From NCBI GenBank assembly GCA_009772965.1, contig WPAF01000010.1, forward strand, positions 1 through 45,129: a stretch of 45,129 nucleotides of DNA. Direction: 5' to 3'. The DNA comes from Candidatus Saganbacteria bacterium (lineage in GTDB: Bacteria > Margulisbacteria > WOR-1 > XYC2-FULL-46-14 > WPAF01). A model generated the notes under the pieces. It made no database searches. It had not been told where the DNA came from and saw nothing but the letters and a program-made list of their open reading frames with translations. Positions 25,048 through 34,202 of this stretch are shown one piece after another. Numbering within the stretch: the first letter of the stretch is position 1; each line of letters begins with the position of its first letter. The translations under genes were made by a program, and so were the position numbers.

Positions 25048-25233
25048 TTACCAACTTGCCTTGACAACCCCGGGAAGCTCTCCCCGATGCGCCAAAGCTC
25101 TAAAACAAATCCTGCAAAGTCCAAACCTTCTAATATATGCCCTCGAACGTCCGCACAGCTTGCATCTGTTTTTGATTCTTACCGCAAACTTTGGACCTTT
25201 TCTTGCCCTTTCAAGCCACGCTTTTTTTGCCAT
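25048..25233 (-). CDS. rpsN: 30S ribosomal protein S14, type Z
   Basis: This 61-residue short S14 carries two CxxC pairs (CKLCGR near 22 and CRICF near 38), the zinc-binding type Z form, and the typical [11 protein letters not shown] end. It lies in the spc order rplE-rpsN-rpsH with a 2-nt gap from rplE. Confidence 0.97.
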   Translation of the reverse strand: MAKKAWLERARKGPKFAVRIKNRCKLCGRSRAYIRRFGLCRICFRALAHRGELPGVVKASW

Positions 25234-25235
25234 AT

Positions 25236-25778
25236 TTATCTCTCCACAAAGGGAATGCCAAGCAATTTCAGGAGCTCTTTTGCTTCTTCGTTGTTCTTGG
25301 CTGTCGTTACGATTGTGATATTCATTCCCCTGACTTTATCTATTTTGTCATAATCTACTTCCGGAAATATCAACTGTTCTTTTAAACCGAATGAATAGTT
25401 GCCTCTCCCGTCAAAAGAATTTGGGTTTAATCCCCTAAAATCCCTTATTTTGGGCAGGCATATATTTATTAATTTATTAAAAAATAAATACATCCTTTCT
25501 CCGCGCAAAGTCACCATGCAGCCAATCGCGTCTTTGGATTTAAGCTTAAACGCGGCAATGGATTTTTTTGCTTTTTTGATTACCGCTTTTTGCCCTGAAA
25601 TCTCGGTCATTTCAAGCGCGGCAATATCTGCCGATTTTGGGTTGCTGCCGCCATCAGAAATCCCTTCAGAAAGGACAATCTTAACCAGCTTGGGAACCTG
25701 GTGCGCGTTAAGAAGTCCAAATTTCTTTTTTATTTCAGGAACTATCTTTTTTAAATATTTTTCTTTTAATTCGTTCAT
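25236..25778 (-). CDS. rplE: 50S ribosomal protein L5
   Basis: This 180-residue 5S rRNA-binding protein carries [16 protein letters not shown] in the N-terminal part, [20 protein letters not shown], and the C-terminal [17 protein letters not shown] segment. It overlaps rplX by 4 nt. Confidence 0.97.
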   Translation of the reverse strand: MNELKEKYLKKIVPEIKKKFGLLNAHQVPKLVKIVLSEGISDGGSNPKSADIAALEMTEISGQKAVIKKAKKSIAAFKLKSKDAIGCMVTLRGERMYLFFNKLINICLPKIRDFRGLNPNSFDGRGNYSFGLKEQLIFPEVDYDKIDKVRGMNITIVTTAKNNEEAKELLKLLGIPFVER

Positions 25779-26074
25779 TCTTTATCGATTCCTTCTTTGC
25801 ATTTCTTACAAAATCTTCGACCGTCATTTCTAGAAACCCTTGCGGCCTTGCTGCACCTTGGGCAGATTAGCTGAACTTTTGCCGCCGGCATCGGCGCTTG
25901 CTTTTCAATAATGCCTCCACCAAATTTTTGGGTGGGGCGCTGGTGCTTCTTTTTTATATTAATCCCCTCAACCAAAACCTTTTGGGTTTTTGGGAAAACT
26001 TTTAATAATTTTCCTTTTTTGCCGGCATCCTTGCCGGACAAAACCACTACTTGATCGCCTTTTTTAAGTTTCAT
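25775..26074 (-). CDS. rplX: 50S ribosomal protein L24 with zinc-ribbon end
   Basis: L24 is an assembly initiator at the tunnel exit. The KOW motif is KKGDQVVVLSGKDAGKKGKL. The C-terminal half holds CPRCSKAARV and CKKC, forming a zinc ribbon found in only some L24 proteins. The start at ATG 26074, one base after the rplN stop, gives 99 residues and the normal MKLKKGDQV N-terminus; an upstream TTG would add an atypical 7-residue leader. Confidence 0.96.
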   Translation of the reverse strand: MKLKKGDQVVVLSGKDAGKKGKLLKVFPKTQKVLVEGINIKKKHQRPTQKFGGGIIEKQAPMPAAKVQLICPRCSKAARVSRNDGRRFCKKCKEGIDKE

Positions 26075-26075
26075 A

Positions 26076-26444
26076 TTATACAACCTCTGGAGCAAGGGAA
26101 ATGATTTTCATAAAGCCGTCCCTAAGCTCTCTTGCAACCGGGCCAAAAACCCTGGTTCCCCGGGGATTTAAACTTTTTTTATCTATTACCACCGCGGCAT
26201 TATCATCAAATGAAACATATGAGCCGTCTTTCCTGCGGATTTTTTTTACTGTCCTCACCACTACCGCGGTAACAATTTCTCCGTCTTTTACCTGCATATG
26301 GGGGCTAGCTTCTTTAACTACTCCAACTATAAGATCTCCCACTCCTGCATAGCGGCAATTGCTGCCCTTTAAGACGCGAATGCACATTATTATTTTCGCG
26401 CCGCTGTTGTCAGCTACTGTCAGCCTAGTTTGTACGCTGATCAT
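26076..26444 (-). CDS. rplN: 50S ribosomal protein L14
   Basis: This 122-residue protein forms bridge B8 and contacts L19. The N-terminus [19 protein letters not shown] and the C-terminal [15 protein letters not shown] followed by [11 protein letters not shown] are diagnostic. Its start overlaps the end of rpsQ by 20 nt. Confidence 0.98.
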   Translation of the reverse strand: MISVQTRLTVADNSGAKIIMCIRVLKGSNCRYAGVGDLIVGVVKEASPHMQVKDGEIVTAVVVRTVKKIRRKDGSYVSFDDNAAVVIDKKSLNPRGTRVFGPVARELRDGFMKIISLAPEVV

Positions 26445-26733
26445 TTTCTTCCTCTTTTCTTGGTTTTGCCGGAAGGGTATGCTCTTTTACCTTTACCGCC
26501 CCGACAACATCAACCAAAACATGCCGCTTCATAGCAGACAACGGCCTTGTTTGCATAAAAGTTACCACATCGCCAAGATTGCTTACCTCTTTTTCATCGT
26601 GGACATGGTATCTTTTTAATATTTTCATCACTTTTTGATATTGAGGATGCCTAACCACTCTCTGCACGCGGACAATCACTGTTTTCTTTGTTTTTTTGCT
26701 GACTACAATGCCTTCTCTCAATACTTTCTTCAC
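26425..26733 (-). CDS. rpsQ: 30S ribosomal protein S17
   Basis: This OB-fold protein (102 residues) has [20 protein letters not shown] at the start and KKYHVHDE-like [18 protein letters not shown] in the middle. A charged C-terminal tail ([13 protein letters not shown]) extends it beyond the usual length of about 85 and lies within the 20-nt overlap with rplN. Confidence 0.97.
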   Translation of the reverse strand: MKKVLREGIVVSKKTKKTVIVRVQRVVRHPQYQKVMKILKRYHVHDEKEVSNLGDVVTFMQTRPLSAMKRHVLVDVVGAVKVKEHTLPAKPRKEEENDQRTN

Positions 26734-26915
26734 TTTTTTTTCTCCTTCAAAATGGTCAGCGCGCGGGCAATATTTTTACGCACTTCTTTTATCTTCAACA
26801 AATTCTTAAGCTCGCCTTTAACTTTTAAAAATCTCAGGTTTTGCAGTTCTTTCCTAAGCTCCGCAACTTTTCTTGAGATATCCTCTTCGTTTAATTCTCT
26901 TAATTCCTTTATCAT
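26730..26915 (-). CDS. rpmC: 50S ribosomal protein L29
   Basis: This 61-residue two-helix protein at the tunnel exit starts [20 protein letters not shown] and contains LRKELQNLRFLKVKGELKN. It overlaps rplP and rpsQ by 4 nt on each side, the normal rplP-rpmC-rpsQ order. Confidence 0.97.
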   Translation of the reverse strand: MIKELRELNEEDISRKVAELRKELQNLRFLKVKGELKNLLKIKEVRKNIARALTILKEKKK

Positions 26916-27319
26916 ACTGATACTATCCTTGTTTTAAGCGGAAGCTTAAACTGCGCCAGGCGAAAAGCAACAGCGGCATCTTCTTTTGAAACGCCCGCTA
27001 CTTCAAATATTATGTGTCCGGGTCTAACCGCCGCAGCATACCCTGCGGGCGCGCCTTTTCCCCCACCCATCCTGGTTTCGGCCGGCCTTGAGGTATATGT
27101 CTTATCGGCAAGAACCCTGATCCAAAGTTTTCCTCCGCGCTTCAAATAGTGCATAATGGCTTTTCTCGCAGACTCAATTTGATTGGTCTTAAGGTGCATG
27201 CATTCTGCCGCCTGCAGGCCGAATTCGCCATAAATCAGCTTTGTGCCTGTGGCCGCTTTGCCGCGCAGCCTTCCGCGCTGTGCTTTCCTGAATTTAGTTT
27301 TAGTCGGCTGTAATACCAA
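26912..27319 (-). CDS. rplP: 50S ribosomal protein L16
   Basis: L16 organises the A-site tRNA region. [20 protein letters not shown] and the [19 protein letters not shown] segment are diagnostic. I place the start at TTG 27319 ([16 protein letters not shown]), 8 nt after AGGAGG; an earlier TTG at 27337 would put that ribosome-binding site inside the gene. The start lies 20 nt inside the end of rpsC. Confidence 0.96.
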   Translation of the reverse strand: MVLQPTKTKFRKAQRGRLRGKAATGTKLIYGEFGLQAAECMHLKTNQIESARKAIMHYLKRGGKLWIRVLADKTYTSRPAETRMGGGKGAPAGYAAAVRPGHIIFEVAGVSKEDAAVAFRLAQFKLPLKTRIVSV

Positions 27320-28007
27320 GGCTTGCTCCTCCTTCAATCACGCTTTGGGATATTGGCTTAGGCTCTGTCTTTTCCCTGTCCAAAACCATATCCCCTTTAT
27401 ATACCCACACTTTAACTCCAATTTTTCCATAAATAGTATTCGCTTCTGTAAACCCATAATCAATTTTAGCTCTCAAAGTATGGAGCGGCACGCGGCCAAC
27501 CCTATATGTTTCCGAGCGCGCGATTTCAGATCCCCCAAGCCTCCCTCCAACCTGTATTTTTATCCCCTTGGCATGCGCTTTTAACGCGCGGCTTACAATC
27601 TGTTTCATCGCCCTCTTAAAAGATATCCTTTTTTCAAGCTGGGCGGCAATAGATTCCGCCAGCAGCTGAGCGCTTGCCTCCGGATTTTTTTCTTCATGAA
27701 TATTAAGCTGGATCGGTTTTCCCAGCTTTTTTATCAGGTCATCCCTAATCGCATTAATGTCTTTTCCGCCGCGGCCTATTATCAAGCCCGGTTTTGCGGT
27801 AAATAATTCAACTTCAACCTGGTTAGCGCGGCGATATATTAAAATTCTCGAAATGCCGGCTTTATATAAATTTTCTTTAAGATATTTCCTTAGCTTTGTA
27901 TCTTCTAATAAAAATTCAGAATATTCTTTTTTATCAGCATACCAAACCGCATCCCAATCTTCGGTTATCCCAAGCCTTAATCCTTTTGGATGTGCTTTTT
28001 GCCCCAC
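27300..28007 (-). CDS. rpsC: 30S ribosomal protein S3
   Basis: This 235-residue protein at the mRNA entry has the N-terminal [15 protein letters not shown], a KH domain with the [14 protein letters not shown] loop, and a C-terminal domain with [19 protein letters not shown]. It overlaps rplV by one base and rplP by 20 nt. Confidence 0.98.
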   Translation of the reverse strand: MGQKAHPKGLRLGITEDWDAVWYADKKEYSEFLLEDTKLRKYLKENLYKAGISRILIYRRANQVEVELFTAKPGLIIGRGGKDINAIRDDLIKKLGKPIQLNIHEEKNPEASAQLLAESIAAQLEKRISFKRAMKQIVSRALKAHAKGIKIQVGGRLGGSEIARSETYRVGRVPLHTLRAKIDYGFTEANTIYGKIGVKVWVYKGDMVLDREKTEPKPISQSVIEGGASLGITAD

Positions 28008-28351
28008 TATTCCATCTCCTTCCCAGATACTACTACCGTAATATGTGATATTCTCTTTTTTATTGGAAAAGCTCTCCCGCGAGCTCTAGGCCTTATCCTT
28101 TTTAGCATCGAAGCCGTATCAGCATAAGCTTCTGAAATTATAAGCTCTTTTGTTGAAAGTTTATAATTATTCTTCGCGTTTGCAATTGCCGACTTTAAAA
28201 CTTTATATGTTATTGCCGCCGCTTTTTGCGGCATAAACTTGAGAATATCCAAAACCGCCTCTGCCTTTTTACCTTGAATGAGCTTTAAAATTCTTCTCAC
28301 TTTTAAGGCCGAGGTCCTGACCCATTTTGCTTGCGCTTTTACTTTTATCAT
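28007..28351 (-). CDS. rplV: 50S ribosomal protein L22
   Basis: This 114-residue protein lines the exit tunnel. It has [19 protein letters not shown] at the N-terminus and an extended loop [20 protein letters not shown] at the tunnel tip. It overlaps rpsS by 4 nt. Confidence 0.97.
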   Translation of the reverse strand: MIKVKAQAKWVRTSALKVRRILKLIQGKKAEAVLDILKFMPQKAAAITYKVLKSAIANAKNNYKLSTKELIISEAYADTASMLKRIRPRARGRAFPIKKRISHITVVVSGKEME

Positions 28352-28632
28352 GTTAATGTCGCCGTCTTTTCCGTTGGCACGCTGTGTCCGCGGAAATGCC
28401 TGGTAATCGAAAATTCACCCAGCTTATGGCCAACCATATTTTCTGTAACATATACCGGAATGTGTTTTAACCCATTGTGAACCGCAAACGTAAGTCCAAC
28501 CATTTCAGGAACTATGGTTGATCTTCGCGACCAGGTTTTAATAATTTTCTTATCCCCTGATTTTATCGCCTTATCTATTTTTTTCAAAAGATGGTCGTCT
28601 ACAAACGGCCCCTTCTTTAAAGATCTGCCCAA
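28348..28632 (-). CDS. rpsS: 30S ribosomal protein S19
   Basis: This 94-residue head protein paired with S13 has [19 protein letters not shown], the [14 protein letters not shown] segment and [16 protein letters not shown]. It starts one base after the rplB stop. Confidence 0.98.
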   Translation of the reverse strand: MGRSLKKGPFVDDHLLKKIDKAIKSGDKKIIKTWSRRSTIVPEMVGLTFAVHNGLKHIPVYVTENMVGHKLGEFSITRHFRGHSVPTEKTATLT

Positions 28633-28633
28633 A

Positions 28634-29461
28634 TTATTTCCTCCTTGTCAAAATAAACCTGTCAGAATTGCGCTTCCCTCTCCTGGTCTTATATCCTAAG
28701 GCCGGCTGTCCCCATTTTGAAACAGGCTGGATTCTTCCAATTCCGGATTTGCCTTCTCCTCCGCCATGAGGATGGTCGCACGGATTCATAACCACGCCGC
28801 GAACTTCCGGTCTTCTGCCTAAATGCCTCTTTTTTCCTGCTTTTCCTAAAACAACATTTTTAGCGTCGATATTGCCCAATTGCCCAATTGTCGCCCGGCA
28901 ATTCAAATGAATCATCCTTTGCTCGCCTGACGGCATCTTTAAAATCGCGTACTCTCCCTCTTTGGCCACAAGAGAAACCGCAGCTCCCGCGGCGCGCGCA
29001 ATTTTGCCTCCCTCGCCGCCTCTCATCTCGATGTTATGGATAACTGTTCCAATTGGAATATTTTTTAAAGGCAGGGCATTACCAACTTGAATATCTGCCA
29101 AAGGTCCTGATTCAACCACAGCCCCTACTTGAAAATTGAGCGGAGCAAGAATATATCTTTTTTCCGAATCCTCATATTCCAACAAAGCAATCCTGCAATT
29201 TCGGTTTGGATCATATTCTATCGCGGAAACTTTTGCCTTAATTCCGTCTTTATCTCTTTTAAAATCAATAATTCTATACTTTCTTTTATTGCCCCCACCC
29301 CTGTGGCGCATGCTTATCCTGCCTTTAAATCCCCGGCCAGCGTGCTTCTTTAATGAATGTATAAGAGATTTTTCTGGTTTATTTTTAGTTATATCTTCGT
29401 ACGTATCGGCTACTTGGAACCTCATACCCGGAGATGTTGGTTTTTTTTGTTGTACTGGCAT
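28634..29461 (-). CDS. rplB: 50S ribosomal protein L2
   Basis: This 275-residue protein is central to subunit association and peptidyl transfer. It has [20 protein letters not shown] in the N-terminal part and [20 protein letters not shown], containing the conserved peptidyl-transferase-region histidine, near residues 220-240. It starts with a one-base overlap after rplW. Confidence 0.98.
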   Translation of the reverse strand: MPVQQKKPTSPGMRFQVADTYEDITKNKPEKSLIHSLKKHAGRGFKGRISMRHRGGGNKRKYRIIDFKRDKDGIKAKVSAIEYDPNRNCRIALLEYEDSEKRYILAPLNFQVGAVVESGPLADIQVGNALPLKNIPIGTVIHNIEMRGGEGGKIARAAGAAVSLVAKEGEYAILKMPSGEQRMIHLNCRATIGQLGNIDAKNVVLGKAGKKRHLGRRPEVRGVVMNPCDHPHGGGEGKSGIGRIQPVSKWGQPALGYKTRRGKRNSDRFILTRRK

Positions 29462-29742
29462 TAGATTTCAAGCTCCTCAATTTTTTGCCCGGATGCAAGA
29501 GTCACATAAGCTTTTTTATATGACGGCATACGATCTGCTCTCCATCCTGCCATTTTAATTTTCCCTTTTTTAATCGTCGTATTAACATCCGCGACTTTTA
29601 CTTTAAACGCTTTGCTAACCGCGTTTTTTATTTGGATTTTTGTCGCTTCGCGATGCACTTTAAAAACATATCTGCCTTGAGCCTTGGCTGAAACTGCTTT
29701 TTCTGTTATTATCGGTTCAATTAATACGTGCTCTGATTTCAT
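29461..29742 (-). CDS. rplW: 50S ribosomal protein L23
   Basis: This 93-residue protein at the tunnel exit is a docking site for trigger factor and SRP. It has [20 protein letters not shown], then the [20 protein letters not shown] segment. One-base overlaps join it to rplD and rplB. Confidence 0.97.
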   Translation of the reverse strand: MKSEHVLIEPIITEKAVSAKAQGRYVFKVHREATKIQIKNAVSKAFKVKVADVNTTIKKGKIKMAGWRADRMPSYKKAYVTLASGQKIEELEI

Positions 29743-30356
29743 TACAATATCTCCTCAAATTTTTTCGCCGCGTCCCTGGTCATCACAACATACTCAGAAT
29801 TTAGTATGTCATAAGCATTGGCGCTTTCTTTAATATTTAAGTGCTTAATATTCCTACCTGATAAATATACTTTTCTGTTGTAAGGATTTAGTACAAACAA
29901 CACTTTTGCCCCTTCAATTTTTAGGGCTTTTAAAAAGCTGGTCATTTCCTTTGTGCTTGGTTTTTCTATAATTATAGAATCTATGACAATTACCTTGCCT
30001 TCTTTCGCGCGATCAGAAAGCAATACTCTAATCGACTTCTTTTCCGCTTTTTTAGGCAGGCCAAGGTCATAATTTCTCGGCTTTGGGGCAAATATAACTC
30101 CTCCATGCCTCCATAGCGGAGATCTGATGCTTCCAGCCCGCGCTCTTCCGGTTCCTTTTTGTTTCCAAGGTTTTTTTCCTCCGCCCGAAACTTCAGCGCG
30201 GGTAAGAGCCGAATGGGTGCCTTGTCTCTGCGCAGCCAAATATTTTTTTGACGCCAAATATACCAAGGTATCATTATTTGATTCGGCAAACACTTTATCA
30301 GAAAAATTTTCTTCGCCGATATTGCTCCCTGTTTGATTAAATACTTTTAACTTCAT
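29742..30356 (-). CDS. rplD: 50S ribosomal protein L4
   Basis: This 204-residue protein has an extended loop in the exit tunnel, PWKQKGTGRARAGSIRSPLW (82-101), followed by KPRNYDLGLPKKAEKKSIRV. In E. coli L4 autoregulates the S10 operon; no such leader was resolved upstream of rpsJ here. It overlaps rplC by 4 nt. Confidence 0.97.
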   Translation of the reverse strand: MKLKVFNQTGSNIGEENFSDKVFAESNNDTLVYLASKKYLAAQRQGTHSALTRAEVSGGGKKPWKQKGTGRARAGSIRSPLWRHGGVIFAPKPRNYDLGLPKKAEKKSIRVLLSDRAKEGKVIVIDSIIIEKPSTKEMTSFLKALKIEGAKVLFVLNPYNRKVYLSGRNIKHLNIKESANAYDILNSEYVVMTRDAAKKFEEIL

Positions 30357-30931
30357 TGTTTGTATATCTCCAATAAATTATTGTTTGAACCCGGAACCGC
30401 GCCGGAAATCATCACTATATTATTGTCTTTATCTATTCTTAAAATTTTCAGTCCTTTCACTGTGATAAAGCGGTTGCCCATTCTGCCGGACATTCTTGTC
30501 CCCTTTTCAACTCTTCCCGGGGTTGTTCCCGCGCCTATTGATCCGGGAAGGCGGTGGTGTTTTGATCCGTGAGACATAGGGCCTCTGGTAAAGTGCCATC
30601 TTTTAACCGTTCCGGCAAATCCTTTTCCAATGCTTTTTCCCCTAACTTTTACAATGTCGCCGATTTTAAAAAATTCAACATTAATCTCCTGCCCGATTTT
30701 ATATTCTTCCGGCTTTGAAACCTTAAATTCTTTAAGGTGCTTTAATTTTAATTCTTTTAAATGGCCGGATTTTGGCTTGTTTACATGTTTCGTTTTTCCA
30801 AATCCTACTTGGATTGATTTTTCCTTTACTTGAGAAACAAAACACGGCCCCGCTTCAACAATTGTGACCGGCGCGAGATCGCCATTATCCAAATATATTT
30901 GAGTCATTCCTTTTTTATACCCCAGCATCAT
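30353..30931 (-). CDS. rplC: 50S ribosomal protein L3
   Basis: This 192-residue assembly-initiator protein starts [20 protein letters not shown] and has [20 protein letters not shown] with [20 protein letters not shown], the loop approaching the peptidyl-transferase centre. The start codon directly follows the rpsJ stop. Confidence 0.97.
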   Translation of the reverse strand: MMLGYKKGMTQIYLDNGDLAPVTIVEAGPCFVSQVKEKSIQVGFGKTKHVNKPKSGHLKELKLKHLKEFKVSKPEEYKIGQEINVEFFKIGDIVKVRGKSIGKGFAGTVKRWHFTRGPMSHGSKHHRLPGSIGAGTTPGRVEKGTRMSGRMGNRFITVKGLKILRIDKDNNIVMISGAVPGSNNNLLEIYKQ

Positions 30932-31243
30932 TTATATCACCTTAATTTCAATATCGACGCCCGCCGGTAAATCAAGCTGCATAAGCGCATCAACTGTTTC
31001 CTTTGGCGGATCCAATATTTCAATCAACCTTTTATGCGTCCTAATTTCAAAGTGCTCGCGTGATTTTTTGTCAACGTGAGGAGACCTTAAAACGCAATAT
31101 CTCTCAATTTTAGTCGGCAGCGGAACCGGGCCTGAAACCGAGGCTCCAACCCTTTTTGCCCCATCAACAATTTTTACCGCCGATAGGTCTAAAAGCCGAT
31201 GGTCATAACTTTTTAAACAAATCCTAATTTTTGATCTCGCCAT
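30932..31243 (-). CDS. rpsJ: 30S ribosomal protein S10
   Basis: This 103-residue head protein, also the NusE transcription factor that contacts NusG, has [20 protein letters not shown] and [20 protein letters not shown]. It lies only 3 nt after fusA; the tuf gene that commonly separates these two in the str-S10 junction is missing. Confidence 0.98.
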   Translation of the reverse strand: MARSKIRICLKSYDHRLLDLSAVKIVDGAKRVGASVSGPVPLPTKIERYCVLRSPHVDKKSREHFEIRTHKRLIEILDPPKETVDALMQLDLPAGVDIEIKVI

Positions 31244-31246
31244 TTT

Positions 31247-33328
31247 TTATTCCTTCCCTGAAGCCTTTGCGACAATTGCATCTGAAATATTCTTTGGGAC
31301 TTCTTCATAATGCGCGAATTCCATTGTATAATTTCCCCGCCCCTGCGTTTTACTGCGCAGGTCGGTTGCGTAGCCAAACATTTCAGACAATGGGACTTTT
31401 GACTTTATTTGCTGGACGCCGGCATGCATTTCAAGATTTTCAATTCTTCCCCTTCGGCTGCTTAAATCGCCGATAACATCTCCCATATATTGCTCCGGCA
31501 CAACTACCTCAACCGCCATCATCGGCTCCAGAAGAATTGGTTTTGCTTTCATTACCGCGCTTTTTATTGCCATTGAACCTGCTATTTTAAAAGCAATTTC
31601 TGACGAATCTACGTCATGGTATGAACCATCGTAAAGAGTTACTCTGATATCAATTAACGGGTAGCCCGCGAAAATCCCTGTCGCCAGGGCTTCTTTAATC
31701 CCGTTTTCAACGGCCGGTATATATTCCCTCGGGATTGATCCTCCGACAATATCGTTCACAAACTCAAATCCTTTTCCGGGTTCAAGCGCCTCCGCTTTAA
31801 TATAAACATGGCCGTATTGTCCGCGGCCGCCGGTTTGCCTGATAAATTTACCTTCGGCATCGGCCGCCCCTTTGATTGTTTCTTTGTAAGCTACCTGCGG
31901 CTTTCCAACATTAGCTTCAACTTTGAACTCCCTAAATAATCGGTCAACAATAATTTCAAGATGCAGCTCGCCCATACCGGAAATAATTGTTTGTCCTGTT
32001 TCTACATCGCCTTTTATCCTAAATGTAGGATCTTCTTCCGCCAGCCGCTGAAGCGCCATCCCCAGCTTTTCTTGATCCACTTTCGTCTTTGGTTCAATTG
32101 CCACAAAAATAACCGGCTCCGGAAATGTAATCGATTCCAAAATGATTGGTTTGCCGTCAGAACACAGTGTATCTCCGGTGCCCGTATCTTTTAGCCCAAC
32201 TGCCGCGGCAATGTCCCCGGCATATACCTCAGCTACTTCTTCTCTTTTATTCGCGTGCATCTGAAGGACACGGCCAATTCTTTCTTTTTTCCCTTTGCTC
32301 GCGTTTAAAACATATGTCCCGGTTTTTAATATTCCGGAATATACCCTGATAAAAGTAAGCCTGCCGACAAACGCATCGGACATAATCTTAAATGCCAGAG
32401 CCGAAAAACTTTCACTATCATCGGCTTTTCTCTCTTCTTCTTCTCCAGTTTCCGGATTCATCCCTTTAACAGGCGGCTTATCAAGAGGCGACGGCAGAAA
32501 AGCAAGAATCGCATCCAAGAGCGGCTGTACGCCTTTATTTTTAAACGATGATCCGCATAAGATAGGGATAATCTTTGCTTCAATGCAAGCTTTGCGGATT
32601 CCCGCGGTAATTTCATCATTTGAAAGTTCGTGTTTTTCCATATATTTTTCAAGAAGCGCATCATCAGCTTCAGCCGCAACCTCCATTAATTTCTCGCGAT
32701 ATGATTTTGCCGTTTCCAAAAGATCCGATGGGATTTCCTCTTCCTCAAATACTTGCCCCAATTCATCCTTATAAACTATTGCCTTCATTTTTATTAAATC
32801 AACAACGCCTTTAAGGTTTTCTTCGGCGCCAATCGGGATCTGCAAGCAAACAGGCTCAGCCAAGAGCCTTTCTTTAATTTGGTTCTTAACCCTAAAAAAG
32901 TCGGCTCCAATTCTATCCATTTTATTGACAAAAGCGATACGCGGAACTTTGTACTTTGTCGCCTGCCTCCAAACTGTTTCTGACTGGGGCTGGCATCCTC
33001 CCACCGCGCAAAAAATAATGCAAACTCCATCCAGCACGCGCATAGAACGCTCAACTTCTACTGTAAAGTCAACATGGCCGGGAGTATCTATAATATTTAT
33101 TTGATAGTCCTTCCAAGTAGTAGTTATTGCCGCGGAAGTAATTGTTATTCCTCTTTCTTTTTCTTGGATCATCCAATCGGTTGTAGTTGTGCCGTCATCT
33201 ACTTCCCCGATTTTATGCACTTTCCCAGAATAGAAAAGCACTCTTTCTGTAGTAGTTGTTTTCCCCGCATCTATATGCGCGGCAAAACCAATATTCCTAT
33301 ATTTTTCAATTGGATGTTTTCTTGTCAT
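31247..33328 (-). CDS. fusA: elongation factor G
   Basis: This 693-residue translocation GTPase has G1 [12 protein letters not shown] near residues 17-28, G3 DTPGHVDF near 80, and G4 NKMD near 135, followed by domains II-V to the normal C-terminus ([20 protein letters not shown]). It is full length with no duplicated copy in the window. It lies between rpsG (8-nt gap) and rpsJ (3-nt gap). Confidence 0.98.
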   Translation of the reverse strand: MTRKHPIEKYRNIGFAAHIDAGKTTTTERVLFYSGKVHKIGEVDDGTTTTDWMIQEKERGITITSAAITTTWKDYQINIIDTPGHVDFTVEVERSMRVLDGVCIIFCAVGGCQPQSETVWRQATKYKVPRIAFVNKMDRIGADFFRVKNQIKERLLAEPVCLQIPIGAEENLKGVVDLIKMKAIVYKDELGQVFEEEEIPSDLLETAKSYREKLMEVAAEADDALLEKYMEKHELSNDEITAGIRKACIEAKIIPILCGSSFKNKGVQPLLDAILAFLPSPLDKPPVKGMNPETGEEEERKADDSESFSALAFKIMSDAFVGRLTFIRVYSGILKTGTYVLNASKGKKERIGRVLQMHANKREEVAEVYAGDIAAAVGLKDTGTGDTLCSDGKPIILESITFPEPVIFVAIEPKTKVDQEKLGMALQRLAEEDPTFRIKGDVETGQTIISGMGELHLEIIVDRLFREFKVEANVGKPQVAYKETIKGAADAEGKFIRQTGGRGQYGHVYIKAEALEPGKGFEFVNDIVGGSIPREYIPAVENGIKEALATGIFAGYPLIDIRVTLYDGSYHDVDSSEIAFKIAGSMAIKSAVMKAKPILLEPMMAVEVVVPEQYMGDVIGDLSSRRGRIENLEMHAGVQQIKSKVPLSEMFGYATDLRSKTQGRGNYTMEFAHYEEVPKNISDAIVAKASGKE

Positions 33329-33336
33329 TTAATTAT

Positions 33337-33807
33337 TTACCATCTAAAGTGGGCAAAAGCTTTATTCGCTTCGGCCGTCTTATGCGTATCGTCCTGCTTT
33401 TTCTTCGCCCCGCCGGTATTGTTATAAGCGTCCAGGATTTCGGCAGAAAGTTTTTCGATCATGCTCTTTCCGCTTCTTTCCTGCGCGGCCAGCTTCAACC
33501 AGCCAAAAGCCAGAGCCTGCCCTCTCTCGGCAGAAACCTCAATCGGAACCTGGTATGTTGCGCCGCCAACCCTGCGTGATTTTACTTCCATCATCGGAAT
33601 AATATTTTTTAACGCGGTTTCAAATATTTCCAAAGGCTCCTTGTTTAATTTGGCCTTTGCTTCTTTAAGCGCCCCGTAAATAATGCTTTCCGCTTTGCTT
33701 TTTTTGCCGCCTTCAATTATTTTCCCAATGAACCGAGAAATTAATTCGCTTCCGTAAACTGAGTCCGGCTGTATTTTTCTTTTTGAAACCCTACCGTATC
33801 TTGGCAT
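33337..33807 (-). CDS. rpsG: 30S ribosomal protein S7
   Basis: This 156-residue head-assembly initiator has DSVYGSELISRFIGKIIEGG, MMEVKSRRVGGATYQVPIEV and the C-terminal DDTHKTAEANKAFAHFRW. It is part of the rpsL-rpsG-fusA str cluster. Confidence 0.98.
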   Translation of the reverse strand: MPRYGRVSKRKIQPDSVYGSELISRFIGKIIEGGKKSKAESIIYGALKEAKAKLNKEPLEIFETALKNIIPMMEVKSRRVGGATYQVPIEVSAERGQALAFGWLKLAAQERSGKSMIEKLSAEILDAYNNTGGAKKKQDDTHKTAEANKAFAHFRW

Positions 33808-33816
33808 TTTTTCTCC

Positions 33817-34200
33817 TTAAGCTTTCGCCGCTTTGGGGCGTTTTGCCCCATAGAGGCTGCGTCCTTGTTTGCGGTCCGCGACTCCGTTGGTATCAAGGTG
33901 TCCGCGAACTATATGATATTTAACCCCAGGCAAATCTTTTACCCTTCCTCCCCTGATCAGAACCATCGAGTGCTCTTGCAGGTTGTGCCCGACGCCCGGG
34001 ATATATGCGATTATTTCCTGCCCGTTTGTTAAACGGACTTTCGCGACTTTACGCAAAGCAGAGTTTGGTTTTTTAGGGGTTGTCGTATAAACCCTTGTGC
34101 AAACTCCCCTTTTTAGAGGATTTCCGGCCAATGCAGGAGATTTGCTTTTCTTTTTCTTACTCTTCCTGCCATGTTTTATTAATTGGTTAATTGTCGGCAT
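33817..34200 (-). CDS. rpsL: 30S ribosomal protein S12
   Basis: This 127-residue decoding-centre protein has [20 protein letters not shown] and the [18 protein letters not shown] segment with wild-type lysines at the usual streptomycin-resistance sites. It directly follows rpoC (2 nt), linking the polymerase and str clusters. Confidence 0.98.
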   Translation of the reverse strand: MPTINQLIKHGRKSKKKKSKSPALAGNPLKRGVCTRVYTTTPKKPNSALRKVAKVRLTNGQEIIAYIPGVGHNLQEHSMVLIRGGRVKDLPGVKYHIVRGHLDTNGVADRKQGRSLYGAKRPKAAKA

Positions 34201-34202
34201 CT

